64,000 nt of DNA from NCBI GenBank assembly GCA_008508345.1, contig QNGE01001291.1, positions 29,601-93,600 of the forward strand. The letters are read 5' to 3'. Below are positions 25,512-35,490 of this stretch, one piece after another. Made by a program: the position numbers and the translations under genes. Within the stretch, counting starts at the first letter, position 1. The number at the start of each line of letters is the position of its first letter. The notes under the pieces are model-generated. The model ran no database searches. It was not told the DNA's origin and saw nothing but the letters and a program-made list of their open reading frames with translations. Source of the stretch: Paragonimus westermani (Eukaryota; Platyhelminthes; Trematoda; Plagiorchiida; Troglotrematidae).

Positions 25512-26125
25512 AGTGTCCGGAGTACAAATACGTTTGGCTCTCTGAAACAGTGTCTTAACTAAACCCCGTTTGTATGCAATAGGAGCAAAACTTGAAAACT
25601 GCATATATTGACCACCCCAAGTTGCTTTGCGGTGAACTGAGCGTTGTAACGTACCATCCGCGCGTCTAGTAATAAGTACATCCAAATAAGGTAAACCACT
25701 GTTCGACTCCAATTTGTGAGATAAAGATAGGTTTGGGTGAATAGTATTGAGAAAGTTAAAGAACAAGTCAAAATGAACAGCGTCAGCAAAAGCTAAAATA
25801 TCATCAACGTATCCTTTGTACAATAACGAATCGGCTATATAATCCGGAACTTGCCGTTCAATCATTCCTAAGAAGATATTTGCTAGTGTTGGGCCTAACG
25901 GACTACCCATAGCAACACCGTCTATCTGTTTATATGCAAGTCCCTCAAAATCGAAACGAACATTTTCTGTGCATAACAAAATAATACCTTTAAGGTATTC
26001 AAGTAGAACACCTATATCACAGTTCTGACTCGAGATGAAATCACATAAAAAATCAACTGTCTCACGAAGAGGAACATTTGTAAGAAGGGAAGCAACATCC
26101 GTAGAATACATTACTTTGACAATTC
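25512..26125 (-). pseudogene. Penelope-like element reverse transcriptase (partial, well preserved)
   Basis: The minus frame from 26111 to the gap is uninterrupted for about 200 codons and shows the PLE RT order: STDVASLLTNVPL (motif A region), YKQIDGVAMGSPLGPTLANI (motif B), KGYVDDILAF (motif C, catalytic YVDD at 25801-25812), then HKLESNSGLPYLDVLI. PLE RTs are related to telomerase and prime at nicked targets. It is truncated at about 26125 on the N-terminal side and by the gap on the other, so the GIY-YIG domain cannot be assessed. The absence of stops makes it younger than the other PLE copies here, and its sequence differs from the 48 kb and 51 kb copies, indicating a separate family. 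The ATG at 26111 is internal to the domain, not a start. Confidence 0.88.
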
Positions 26126-28499
26126 GAACTAAGGAAATAATTTCATTGTAAACTCAATTTTGTAGCCGAATATTTCGATATCGTTTAATGATGGTCCCAA
26201 AATTTAACTATTTCAATGGAATTACAAAGTTCTGGCACATATTTTAAACCAAGTATCGTGGTTTGAAAAATAATTGCCGCGGGGTGTAAAAGATAGGTAA
26301 ACATTAGCAGAAATCTGTTTGGTCTTCTAATTTTGCCACAGGTTGTAGACATGTACAAAAACTCTGAGAAATTTATTCACGTGTTCACATAGTCCATTTG
26401 GCAGGGTACACACGGTGTATCATCAAATGGGGTTAAAGTTCCGTGCCTGTTGCTCATACATGTAGTCTTTATTTTATGCTGTGTTATGGACAGACTGGGC
26501 TTTTGAGCCAACTCGCGTCTTGATCAGCACTTAGCAAGTAACTGTAACTGGAGTGTAAAGTAACCGAACTGTGGTTTCAGATTTCCGGGACAGAATCAGT
26601 AAGCATCCAAATATCTGATAACGTAATTCTTGACTAGACATCAAAAGAACGAAACTGTATGGTAGGCGGTATTTTTTTAAATAGAGAATTGTCACTATAA
26701 TTGTTGTAAGACATCTATCGGACTGGTTTCCCAATCAGAATCTGTCAGTTGAAAATTAGTGCACAAAAACCGGTCAAGTGAAGTTCGTAAAATTAGTGGA
26801 AACTAAAACAAAGAGAAACAAAACGATTGAGGACCGAAATGCCGAAACATGCAAATGATCTTTCGAGCATGTTCAGACATGCTGAGAAGAATCAACAAGA
26901 GACTAGGTGGACTAAATAACTAATGTCCGTACGCATTAACTGTAGGAGAACACATTGAAAAAATCCTTCCTGTGTGATTGTTGCCCAAAGACGATAGGCA
27001 ACTTCCTGATGGAAAACAGTATTCTGTCACCCGAACCAAACAAACCGCAGTTTTCGCTTTACTCTTAAACCACTACACTGATCAGTAGGTAGTCAACATG
27101 AACCAGATATTTCCTTCGTTTTGCAATCCTACGTACTGGACAATAAGAAGAATCTCGTCTGAATCACTTCGAACGTATTATGTCTGAAATCATTAGATAT
27201 GTTATATTATGTACAGTAACAATCATAAATCAACAAAATGTTAGTGAACTATTGTTGTTACTGTACTAGACATCGGATGTCATGGCAACCAAGGATTGAC
27301 AACAATTAAATTCAATGGAAAAGCAGAACGAACTGTTTACAAGCAAAGGCTTAGAAACAAGTACAATGAAATCATCAACTTACTGAATGTGTCTCGTTCA
27401 AAACTGATACGTTTGATCCACTTTCGAAAAGAACAACAATGACCGCCAGTTGAGTAAAGTTCTGTCCATCAATACAGTGACACATTTGAGTTAAACGTAC
27501 ACTACGGTTTTTGGAATCAAAGTTACCAATGGTATTTCCATACACCAGTTTGTTTTGCAAGTTAGAACTGAACGTGAGTTTCGACCCTGTTTGAGTTCGT
27601 CGATAGTGCAAAGTGTGGAGTTGAATTCTGTCAAACTTTCCTTGTCGTTGCATCGTTGATTTCGAAACGATGTGCAATACTGGCGGGTCGTGACAAAAAC
27701 AAGACACAAGATTAATGCTCAGTTTTGAAAGTGCTCTCAGAAAAGTCTATAGAACTGTGAAATCTGCTATCGTTTGTGAGTAACGTTTGTTCTCTGTTTA
27801 CTAAAATCACCTACCACTTACCACTAAACCAACTTTATTGATAAATCTGTCGTATTTTATAAGAGACTCAATTGTGAAAACGGACCGTGACTACAAATTT
27901 TATCGGCGATGGCCGAGTTGCGAGGCCACACCAAAAGTTCAGAAGTTTGACATTGAGACTTATCAGAATTGGTCTGCTAGTGTAAACAACATGATCGTTT
28001 GATTGATTTCAATATTTCTTTGCGAGTTAGAAAGTGTAGTGTTTGTGGTGATACCGCGCCTCGAGTTGTTTCGGTACGAGTCTGTGTTTTTCGATAGTTT
28101 TCGTTTCTCCGGTAACTTCAATCTCTGAGAGGACATTCTCTGAGAGGTCATTCTTTCTATCTAGCCACGTGAACCGCTGAAAGGATGCATGCGTACAATA
28201 TAGGTGCATATTCAACATGGCAATCAGCATTCAAGTGCTGTAGCCTGGAAACAACATGTTCTGGTGTGATAGAGTAGTGTGGACATAAGTCCACATCCCC
28301 CTCCGATAGGGATGTGAGAAATGAGAAACAGAAACAATAACAGGAGAAAGAAATGTTGATAGAAAAAAGAAAGTTTTCGTGAGAGTATATAACATGCAAT
28401 AGTGGTTAGTACCAGGCGACCGAAGATAATAGGATGCGGTCAGGTGTAGAGCAGGCATACAAGGACAATTAGAATGGGAGCGCACACACGTACTAAGAA
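26126..28499. other. No gene recognised
   Basis: The minus frame 27707-27375 (110 codons) is the longest open stretch. It has no recognisable domain, and a second frame overlaps it. No shared repeats were seen. Confidence 0.5.
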
Positions 28500-29227
28500 T
28501 GGTTGATAGCATCCCATTCGGATTAGCCTGTCACAATGACCGAAGCCAAAGGACGCATGCGCTCAACAATCACCTCAATTGGCCTGCACCGCATCACATG
28601 CAGTTCCACCCACACACCACAAATCTAGTGTAAACCCGAAGGAATAAGACCGGGAGGTGTGCCAGTGGGGCCTGTCTGTCCAGCCGGCCAGTGATAGTTT
28701 AGTGAGGATAGACGGTCGCACCATACTACTCACACCACTATTCAGTAGCCGCATGGATCGAAATGATCGTGGGATAAATACGGGAGAGATATGGGAAGGA
28801 TCGTTGGAAGGCATAATGACATCTAATGCCTGTCGGCACATGACGGAACTGAGACATGGTGTCCAAAGCGACTCGAGCATCCTCAGAAGAGTGCAGTGTG
28901 CAAATGAGTGTTTTTGTTCCTAGTCCCGTTGAGAGGCTTAAGTAGTGTACTGGTTTCTCCAATAAAACAACCTTTGTGTCGTCCGCCTTCTGGATTCACA
29001 ACACTAGTTAGCCAGTTGATTGGCTAGCAGGGAAAGAACAGGGAAAGAACAAAGTTCACATTGGACTACGGAAAGTCAGACAGATCAGTCATCGTACAGT
29101 ATACCAACAAAGCTGAATAAATGAATGGGCAGAGGAGCGGATTAAGCGTCGACGACCATGCTGTTCGCCGATGCAGTCATTAACGGAAGTAGAGTGGATA
29201 TACTGATTTGACCTACCTGAACTGGGC
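28500..29227 (-). mobile_element. 3' tail of the minus-strand RTE-like copy, with an insertion
   Basis: The 29228-29040 part matches the bases just after the stop of the intact copy (34920-35110), including TAATGACTGCATCGGC. 29040-29005 and 28699-28500 match 35265-35490, ending at CCGAATGGGATGCTATCAAC against CCGAATTGGATGCTGCCAAC. The stretch equivalent to about 35110-35265 is missing. A 305 bp LTR-like insertion splits the tail at 28700-29004. The similarity ends near 28500 and 35487 and so marks the 3' end of the family. Confidence 0.85.
28700..29004 (+). mobile_element. Solo-LTR-like insertion with 5 bp target-site duplication
   Basis: Compared with the uninterrupted tail at 35.3 kb, 305 extra bases lie between two copies of TAGTT (28695-28699 and 29005-29009). 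The inserted piece contains TGAGGATAGACGG at its left end, AATAAAAC at 28961 and GGATTCACAACA at its right end. This TG...CA pattern, with a polyadenylation signal about 40 bp from the end, is typical of an LTR in plus orientation. No internal retroelement sequence is present, so it looks like a solo LTR formed by recombination. It does not obviously match the LTR at 54.3 kb. Confidence 0.7.
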
Positions 29228-29915
29228 CTAACGTACACGCCGTCTCGTCAGCGACGGTGTACTATGAGTATGCCATATAGTCACGTCACCGCGACCCACG
29301 GCACCGATGTTTCCCTTGCGTGCCGTGCGCTTTCGTTCTCGACCGCGCAACAACTGTTCGCTGAACTTTCGAACGCCCGTCCGGATCGTATCACTCCAAA
29401 CCGTCCGGCTCAACGCTATGTCTTCCCAACACCTAAAATCGACGTTAAAACATGAATGGCTTAGCTGCACAACATCCCGCTGTCTCCGCTTCTGACCACC
29501 AGGACTTCGCTCTCTTGATCTCACTTGTCCGTGCAGCAGTTGCTTCGGGTCATGGTCATCGCCCATTCGGCGAACGTGACCTAGCCAACGACGCTGATTC
29601 AGCATCATCAGGGCTACTATCTCGTCCATGCCCTCTTGCCGCACTACCTCAGTATTCGGAAACATGTCCGACCACCGAATACCCTCGGACACTGCACATG
29701 GAATCGGCTCAAATAGCTCACGTTCGGCTGATACAATGTCCGCCTCTCACTGCCGCACAACAGTATAGACAGCACCATTGAACGGTAAACACACAGCTTC
29801 GTGGCCTTCTTAGAGCTATGATTCTTCCAGACACGTCCATCGAGACGTCTGGAAGCAGCACTAGTCTTCTTCACACGCGTTCTCAACTCGCGGTCCACGG
29901 ACAAATCTGGGAATG
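29228..29915 (-). pseudogene. RTE-like non-LTR retrotransposon, C-terminal remnant
   Basis: This is the second copy of the element at 33.3 kb. The minus frame 29910-29660 covers LSVDRELRTRVKKTSAASRR through NVSYLSRFHVQC. After a frameshift near 29680 the next frame (to 29228) covers GIRWSDMFPNTEV, RRWLGHVRRMGDD and RTARKGNIGAVGRGDVTIW. Relative to the intact copy, 20 codons holding the whole C2H2 zinc finger are missing exactly in frame: VTIW is followed directly by HTHSTPS. The RT catalytic part is absent because the fragment begins at the equivalent of residue 284. It abuts the 3' end of a CR1-like element at about 29930. Confidence 0.88.
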
Positions 29916-32035
29916 ACACACAAATACATACATACTTAGACGATCCAGCAGGAGTAGACCTTCCATAGTGGCCACCTTGTTAGGTGCCAGTCGTTAAGAC
30001 GCTTCTTGATTGTCTCGGGAGTAGTCATCCCCGGGAATTTCGCAGGAAGAACGTTTCAGGTCTGGCAACCTCGGATTACAATATCATGTTGCCTGCAGAG
30101 TACGGAACTAATCGTTATGCCTAGCTTAAACTTGTATCCTTCTGATTTGGTGGTCTCTGCCAGCCTGAAGACGAGCTTGGTATGACTCTTTATGGTTACG
30201 ATCCTAAAGATGGGGATCATGTCTCCCTTGGGCCGTCTGTAAGCCAATGGGAAGAGCTGCAGTAGCTCTACGCGGTCCGTACAAGAATACGAGTAGGAAC
30301 ACATAAGCTTCACGCTGCGCATCGTTGTACAGACTCAAGGGTGGCTGTGTTTTTTTGGTAAGCAGCGAACGCTTCAGTTCCAACAGAGATTTCGTCAGAG
30401 TAATGAAGATGTGAGCAAAATATTCTGCTGAAAAATTTTCCTGATAGTCCACTAAACGCTACCAAACTTCTCTGTCACTGCTGGCGTATTGGTGCCAGGA
30501 CAAAGGTTTGCTGAACGTAGATGTCCAAGTTCTTTTTCTTGGAAAACAACGGTAAGCGGTTACCTTGCAATTCAATAGGTTATGCTACTTTCGTGCATGA
30601 TTTTCTATTTACTAGTGTTGAATGGGAGACCGCTTCCTACTGACCACCGAAGAATTGCGTCGAGGCCCGTTGTGGAAGAGCAGTCTTCGGAAAGCATAGA
30701 GTACGCCACTCTATTATCGTCCATATACATGACCAGGGAAATTGGCTAACAGCTGATAAGTAGGGATGCTTGCGGAACATCGGTGGGAGCTTTGAAGGAG
30801 ACAGCAGCTCACCGCTGAACCTCATGCAGTACTTCTTACCTGATAAGTAGTGCTGGATCTATTTACGTAGCTGGCTGTTGTGACCTATGGTTGGTGGCTT
30901 ACCAAGTAGACAACCGTTATTCACCCTATCGAAAACCGTCGTGAAGTTTAGGAAAGCAACGTGAATTGAGTGGTGCTCTTCCGCAGCCGTAGTCCAGCAG
31001 TCTATTGCCGTCAGTAAGTTAGTGGTGTACGTACATTCATGCCCATGACTTGCTAGGAGTTTAGTGGATTAGAGTCGCGCCCTTCTGCTATCATCTATTG
31101 ACCCTCCATTGTCTTAGATGTGAACGTAAGCAGTGCTACTGGACAGTAGTTGCCTACATCGGTTCTGTTGCCATCTTTGTAGATAAGCGAGACAACACTG
31201 TGCCTCCAAGTGTTGGAACGAGTATCTGAGATGTAAATGTGGTAGCAGCTAATGCTGCAACATATTTCTTAATTAGAATGGGCTGTTGGTTTTCGAGGAC
31301 TGGCAACCTCTCGCTTTTCAACCCAAGAAACTTAGGGTTAAAATATGGTTCCGAGAAAACATGAGAGATTTTAACAGCGGTGGCTTGACCCAGGCCCGTT
31401 CGTTGTCCCGCGCTGTTCGTATCAGCAAAGTCGGCTAGATATTGACAACGGACTACCTCGTCAGTCTCTTGACTGTTGACTGACAAACCAGATTGCTGAT
31501 CGAGATTTCGTAACAGAAGCGAAGTCTCCATGGAGGCAGTTTACAGTGATTTCTGCGAGATTCAGCCGATGACCAAGACCATCTGCTCTTACCGTTGTTA
31601 GGCACTGATTTCGATCATTCCCGTAAGCACAATGTACTCCCACGATACCAAGTAACAGAAAGCCTTTGCACAAAGCTTTCTTTTTCTGTATCGGGCGTCT
31701 CGTACAAGGTTACAGTTGGGACTTACTTCTGATCCTTCTGGGGGTCGGAAAGAAAGACACAACTTCCATCGTCACTTCGTTTAACCTGTCGATGATGCAG
31801 CCGCAGTGTTCTTTGGGACTAGTAAATGTTTCAATCGAAGGTCATAACGTTTTCGTTAAACTCTTTCGGACTAACTGGAAGTCGGTTCGGAGAAAGTGTC
31901 GACGAGTCGGTCTAGAGTGCCGATTTATCATGACGTCACAGATCAGCTTAAAATGGATAACTGTGGGATCGCTAGCACCCAGAAAAGTACAGATCCCAAC
32001 AGCGTTCACCATGTTCGTGAATTTTAGCATTCACT
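29916..32035 (-). pseudogene. CR1-like non-LTR retrotransposon, broken, with 3' microsatellite end
   Basis: Minus-strand pieces run in order from endonuclease to RT end. FLGASDPTVIHFKLICDV (about 31990) resembles the LGxSDH end of the APE-type endonuclease, with the catalytic His changed to Pro. The linker DQQSGLSVNSQETDEVVRCQ (about 31500) follows, then WRHSVVSLIYKDGNRTDVGN (about 31200), FLNFTTVFDRVN (about 30920; motif A Asp changed to Asn) and LVMYMDDNRVAYS (catalytic YMDD intact, about 30720). The C-terminus has LLQLFPLAYRRPKGDMI (about 30240) and PETIKKRLNDWHLTRWPLW (about 29970). Several frameshifts and stops separate the pieces. The element ends with TAAGTATGTATGTATTTG, the short-repeat type of 3' end typical of CR1 elements. 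Confidence 0.85.
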
Positions 32036-33326
32036 GGTAATCCGATTTCAACAAAGTTGGACAAGATTTTTGAAACCAGACTCCGGATAACCAGCACATG
32101 GTGACACTGATATTCGGAAGTCAGTTTCCACCTTTTACTACCTAACCTATAAAACCAAAACGGCTAACCACTGGATTACGGTCCAGGTGAAACATTTTAT
32201 GACCTATCAACCTTAATCCAGTGCAGCCTCCTTTCCTGTCAACCATATTTACTGACTTGTTCAATCACATTGTTCCTGCTAGATCACCACTCAACTTTAT
32301 ACATAACGGTGTCATCCATAGATTCGACTACAATGACCAAAGTTCTGAAAATCAAAAGTTTAGTTTGCCTGATTTCCGAAGATCAAATCACCTGAAGCAT
32401 ATTACGTCAGAAACTGTAGACAACGTTTGTGTTTACAGAACGTAGCAATGAATGACAATGAGTCTTTCCATTAGGGAATCCAGTTGACGACTGTATTAGG
32501 TAGTATCACAATAGGCGTCGTGGAACAAACAGACGTGTTTGTGAGTGATCTCGTACGAAAGCCAAGACTAAAGTCAGCGCTTCCTTTCAAAAGTGCCTAC
32601 GTGAAAAGTCTGTCTGAAAACTGTGGACAGATGTGTGTGGTGTTCAGTTTGCGCAGTATTTTGACTTTTCGAATGCGAACATTCCAGAAAATAAATGCAC
32701 ATAGAACTTTCCTTCACTACCTTAATGATATATCCGTTTCCGCCGCGGTCCCAGACGACACAAACTTGAGGAATGACACGTTAGACCGTTAGTTAGCTTG
32801 CGATGGTGAGTATCTGACCGATCATCGGTTCTTTTTTGCAAAATGAGGTTAACTTTCACAGATGAAATGATTGTATCCATACGAATACAATGAAATTGAA
32901 AACGTTTCGGTTTGAGAATCTTGCTTTCCAGAAGCTTTCTACTGTCTACTAATGAAGCCACCTTTCTGAACGCTGACATCGCACTTACCAAGTTTCCAGG
33001 ATAAATAAAACTGCTGCCTTGAGACCGAGTTGTAAACGCCAATCACTAACCCCCCACCTCTTAGTGAAAACTTTTCAAAATAGATAACTTGGTATGCTGC
33101 CATGTCATCGTCTGTGGGGATCAAATATATTCTAATTTGCATCTGAGTTAACCACTTTTTAGCCACGATACAAAATTGTCCGAAGGTGGATGCTAAGTCT
33201 TGCGGATAAGTCAGTGGACAAACGAAACTTTGTCATTCAGCCCCTCACGCGGTTTATTTCCCCATTCTTGAATAAACATAGCTGTCTCCGCTTGCGATAA
33301 CGCAGTGTGAATCAAAATCATTCTAT
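32036..33326. other. No gene recognised
   Basis: The more N-terminal endonuclease part of the CR1-like element is not recognisable here, so it is either truncated or decayed. The minus frame 33042-32722 is anonymous. Confidence 0.5.
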
Positions 33327-34919
33327 GTGATAGCCGGCATCGGTGTGTGTGGGAAGGGTGGCAAGCAATGCACCGACAGCTACCGAGGTATCAGCCTTTT
33401 GAGTTGTGCAGGCAAGTTGCTTGCCAGAATCCTCCTGAACCGACTGAATGCAAACGTTCTGGAGATGAATGTTCCAGAGAGACAGTGTGGATTCCGGGAT
33501 AGTGTGAGTACTATCGACCTGGTATTTGCTGCTCGACAGCTTCAGGAGAAGTGCCGGGAACAGAATCAGCCCTTGTATGCCCTGTTCGTGGACTTCACCA
33601 AGGCGTTCGATTCCGTGAACCGCGAGGCGCTGTGGACGGTGCTTGGTAAGTTCGTCAATATGGTTAGATTGTTGCATGCGGGCATGAAGGCGAAGGTGCA
33701 ATCGTGTGGATCGACCTCTGATGAACTTGACGTCGTCACTGGCGTGAAGCAGGGTTGTGTTCTAGCCCCAGCCCTATTTAGTTTATATTTGACTGCGATG
33801 GTAACAGTTGCTTTTCAGAACTCTGGAGAGGATGGCGTCGAGGTGGAGTACCGGACGGACGGGCGTCTGTTGAATATCCGACGATTTGGCGCCTCAACCC
33901 GGCTGCAGACCTCAAGGATGCGGATGCTTCTGTTCGCCGATGACAGCGCCTTGCTAGCGCACAGCGAAGAAGAGCTGCAACGTCTAGCTACAGCATTCGC
34001 TTCGGCAGCATCGAAGTTCGGGTTGGACATCAACACAGGTAAGACGTATTCGTTTTTTCAGCCTTCTCCTGGTGGAGGTGCTGCTTGTGTACCTCCACCC
34101 GAAATTCGCATCGCTGGAGACACTGTGAATGGCTGCGGGGATTTTTGCTACTTGGGTAGCAACTTGTCGACAGATCTGTCCGTGGACCGCGAGTTGAGAG
34201 CGCGTGTGGCAAAGGCTAGCGCTGCTTTCGGACGTCTTGAAAGGCGTGTCTGGAAGAATCACAGCCTGAAGATGGCCACGAAGTTGTGTGTCTACCGCTC
34301 AATGGTGCTGTCTATCCTGCTGTACGGCAGTGAGACGTGGACACTGTATCAGCGGAACGTGAGCTATTTGAGCCGTTTCCATGTTCAGTGTCTGAGGCGC
34401 ATCTTGGGTATTCGGTGGTCGGACATGATTCCGAACACTGAGGTAATGCGGCGAGCGGACATGGACGGGATGGAAGCCATGTTGATGCTGAACCAGCTCC
34501 GTTGGCTCGGTCACGTCCGTCGGATGGGCGATGACCGTATCCCGAAGCAGTTACTGTACGGACAAGTGAAGTCAGGTAAGCGAAATCCCGGTGGCCAGAA
34601 GCGGAGGTACCAGGATGTTGTGCAGGTAAGTCTTTCACGTTGTAACATTGATTTTAGATGTTGGGAAGATTTGGCGTTGAACCGGACGGCCTGGAGGAAT
34701 ACGGTTCGGGCGGGCGTCCGAGCGTTCAACGAGCAACTATTGCGTGGTCGCGAGCGGAAGCGTGCGGTACGCAAAGGAACCATCGGTGCCATAGGTCGCG
34801 GTGACGTGACTATATGGCGTTGTGATGTGTGCGGCCGCGAATGCGCTGGCCGTTTGGGGCTGGTAGGTCACCAACGTACTCATAGTACCCCGTCGGCGAA
34901 GAGGCGGCGAGTACGCTAG
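33327..34919 (+). pseudogene. RTE-like non-LTR retrotransposon ORF: reverse transcriptase with C-terminal zinc finger, 5'-truncated
   Basis: A single open frame of 530 codons. Residues 18-40 (DSYRGISLLSCAGKLLARIL) open the RT fingers. Motif A is at 86-95 (LFVDFTKAFD, catalytic D89), motif B at 138-150 (TGVKQGCVLAPAL) and motif C at 202-207 (LFADDS, D205/D206). The thumb and connection follow, with CVYRSMVLSILLYGSETWTL (321-340) and LRWLGHVRRMGDDRIPKQLL (391-410). A C2H2 finger lies at C499, C502, H515 and H519 with 12-residue spacing, then a basic tail. RT and finger act in target-primed reverse transcription in the nucleus. The endonuclease that should precede the RT is missing, so the copy is dead despite the clean frame. 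A few residues seem lost in frame after residue 109. The first codon is GTG inside the truncated domain, not a start. The clade (RTE versus another Jockey-side clade) is not certain. Confidence 0.9.
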
Positions 34920-35490
34920 GCTCAGGTAGGTCAAATCGGTATACCTATTCTACTTCTGTTAATGACTGCATCGGCCAACATCGTGGTCATTGACAATTAA
35001 TCCGCTCTTCTTTTCAGAAACCTGAGTGTCTGTGGTCTTCTACCCATTCTTTTCTCCGGCTTTGTTGATGTAATGTATGATGAATGGTCTGCCTGGCTTT
35101 TCATAGTCCAATGAGAACTTTGCTTTTCATCCTTATCTTCTCTGGGATGCACTAACCTGCACCCCTATACTGCAACGCTTCTTGTATTACACTTCAAAAA
35201 TCTTTCTTCTCAGTGTAGATCTCGTCATTGCAGCCTCTCTGTTTAGTTTCCGAGAGATAAGAGTTTCCTTTCCTTATTAGCCAATCAAGTGGCTAACCAG
35301 CATTGGCCGGCTGGACAGAAAGGCCCCACTGACACACCTCCCAGTCTTATTCCTTCGGGTTTACACTGGATATGTGGTGTGTTGGTGGAACTGCAATTGG
35401 TTCAGCGCAAGCCAGTTGCAGTGATGGATAAGCGCAGGCGTCCTTTGGCCTCGGTCATTGTGACAGGCTAATCCGAATTGGATGCTGCCA
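34920..35490 (+). mobile_element. 3' tail of the RTE-like element
   Basis: Non-coding tail of about 570 bp, defined by its match to the second copy at 29227-28500. It includes TTAGCCAATCAAGTGGCTAA (35277-35296), GGCCGGCTGGACAG and, near the end, CCTCGGTCATTGTGACAGGC. The shared sequence stops at about 35487 just before TAATAATGATG, which may be the short-repeat tail. Confidence 0.85.

Noticed and set aside
25033..25562. Long frames through the N run and TA tract
   Set aside because: Translation of undetermined bases and a dinucleotide repeat; no information.
27375..27707. 110-codon minus ORF as a possible exon
   Set aside because: A second frame is open over most of the same stretch and neither has a recognisable motif or clear splice sites.
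31666..32040. Plus-strand ORF of 124 codons
   Set aside because: Antisense shadow of the endonuclease end of the CR1-like element (LGASDP motif on the minus strand).
34627..34658. Intron-like GTAAGT...TTTTAG inside the RTE-like ORF
   Set aside because: The 32 bases are not a multiple of three and the translated residues (VSLSRCNIDFRCWED) fit the family's protein, with a matching segment in the second copy (LSHSCFNVDFRCWED). It is coding sequence, not an intron.
33318..34934. Several minus-strand ORFs of 65-127 codons across 33.3-34.9 kb
   Set aside because: Antisense shadows of the 530-codon RT frame.
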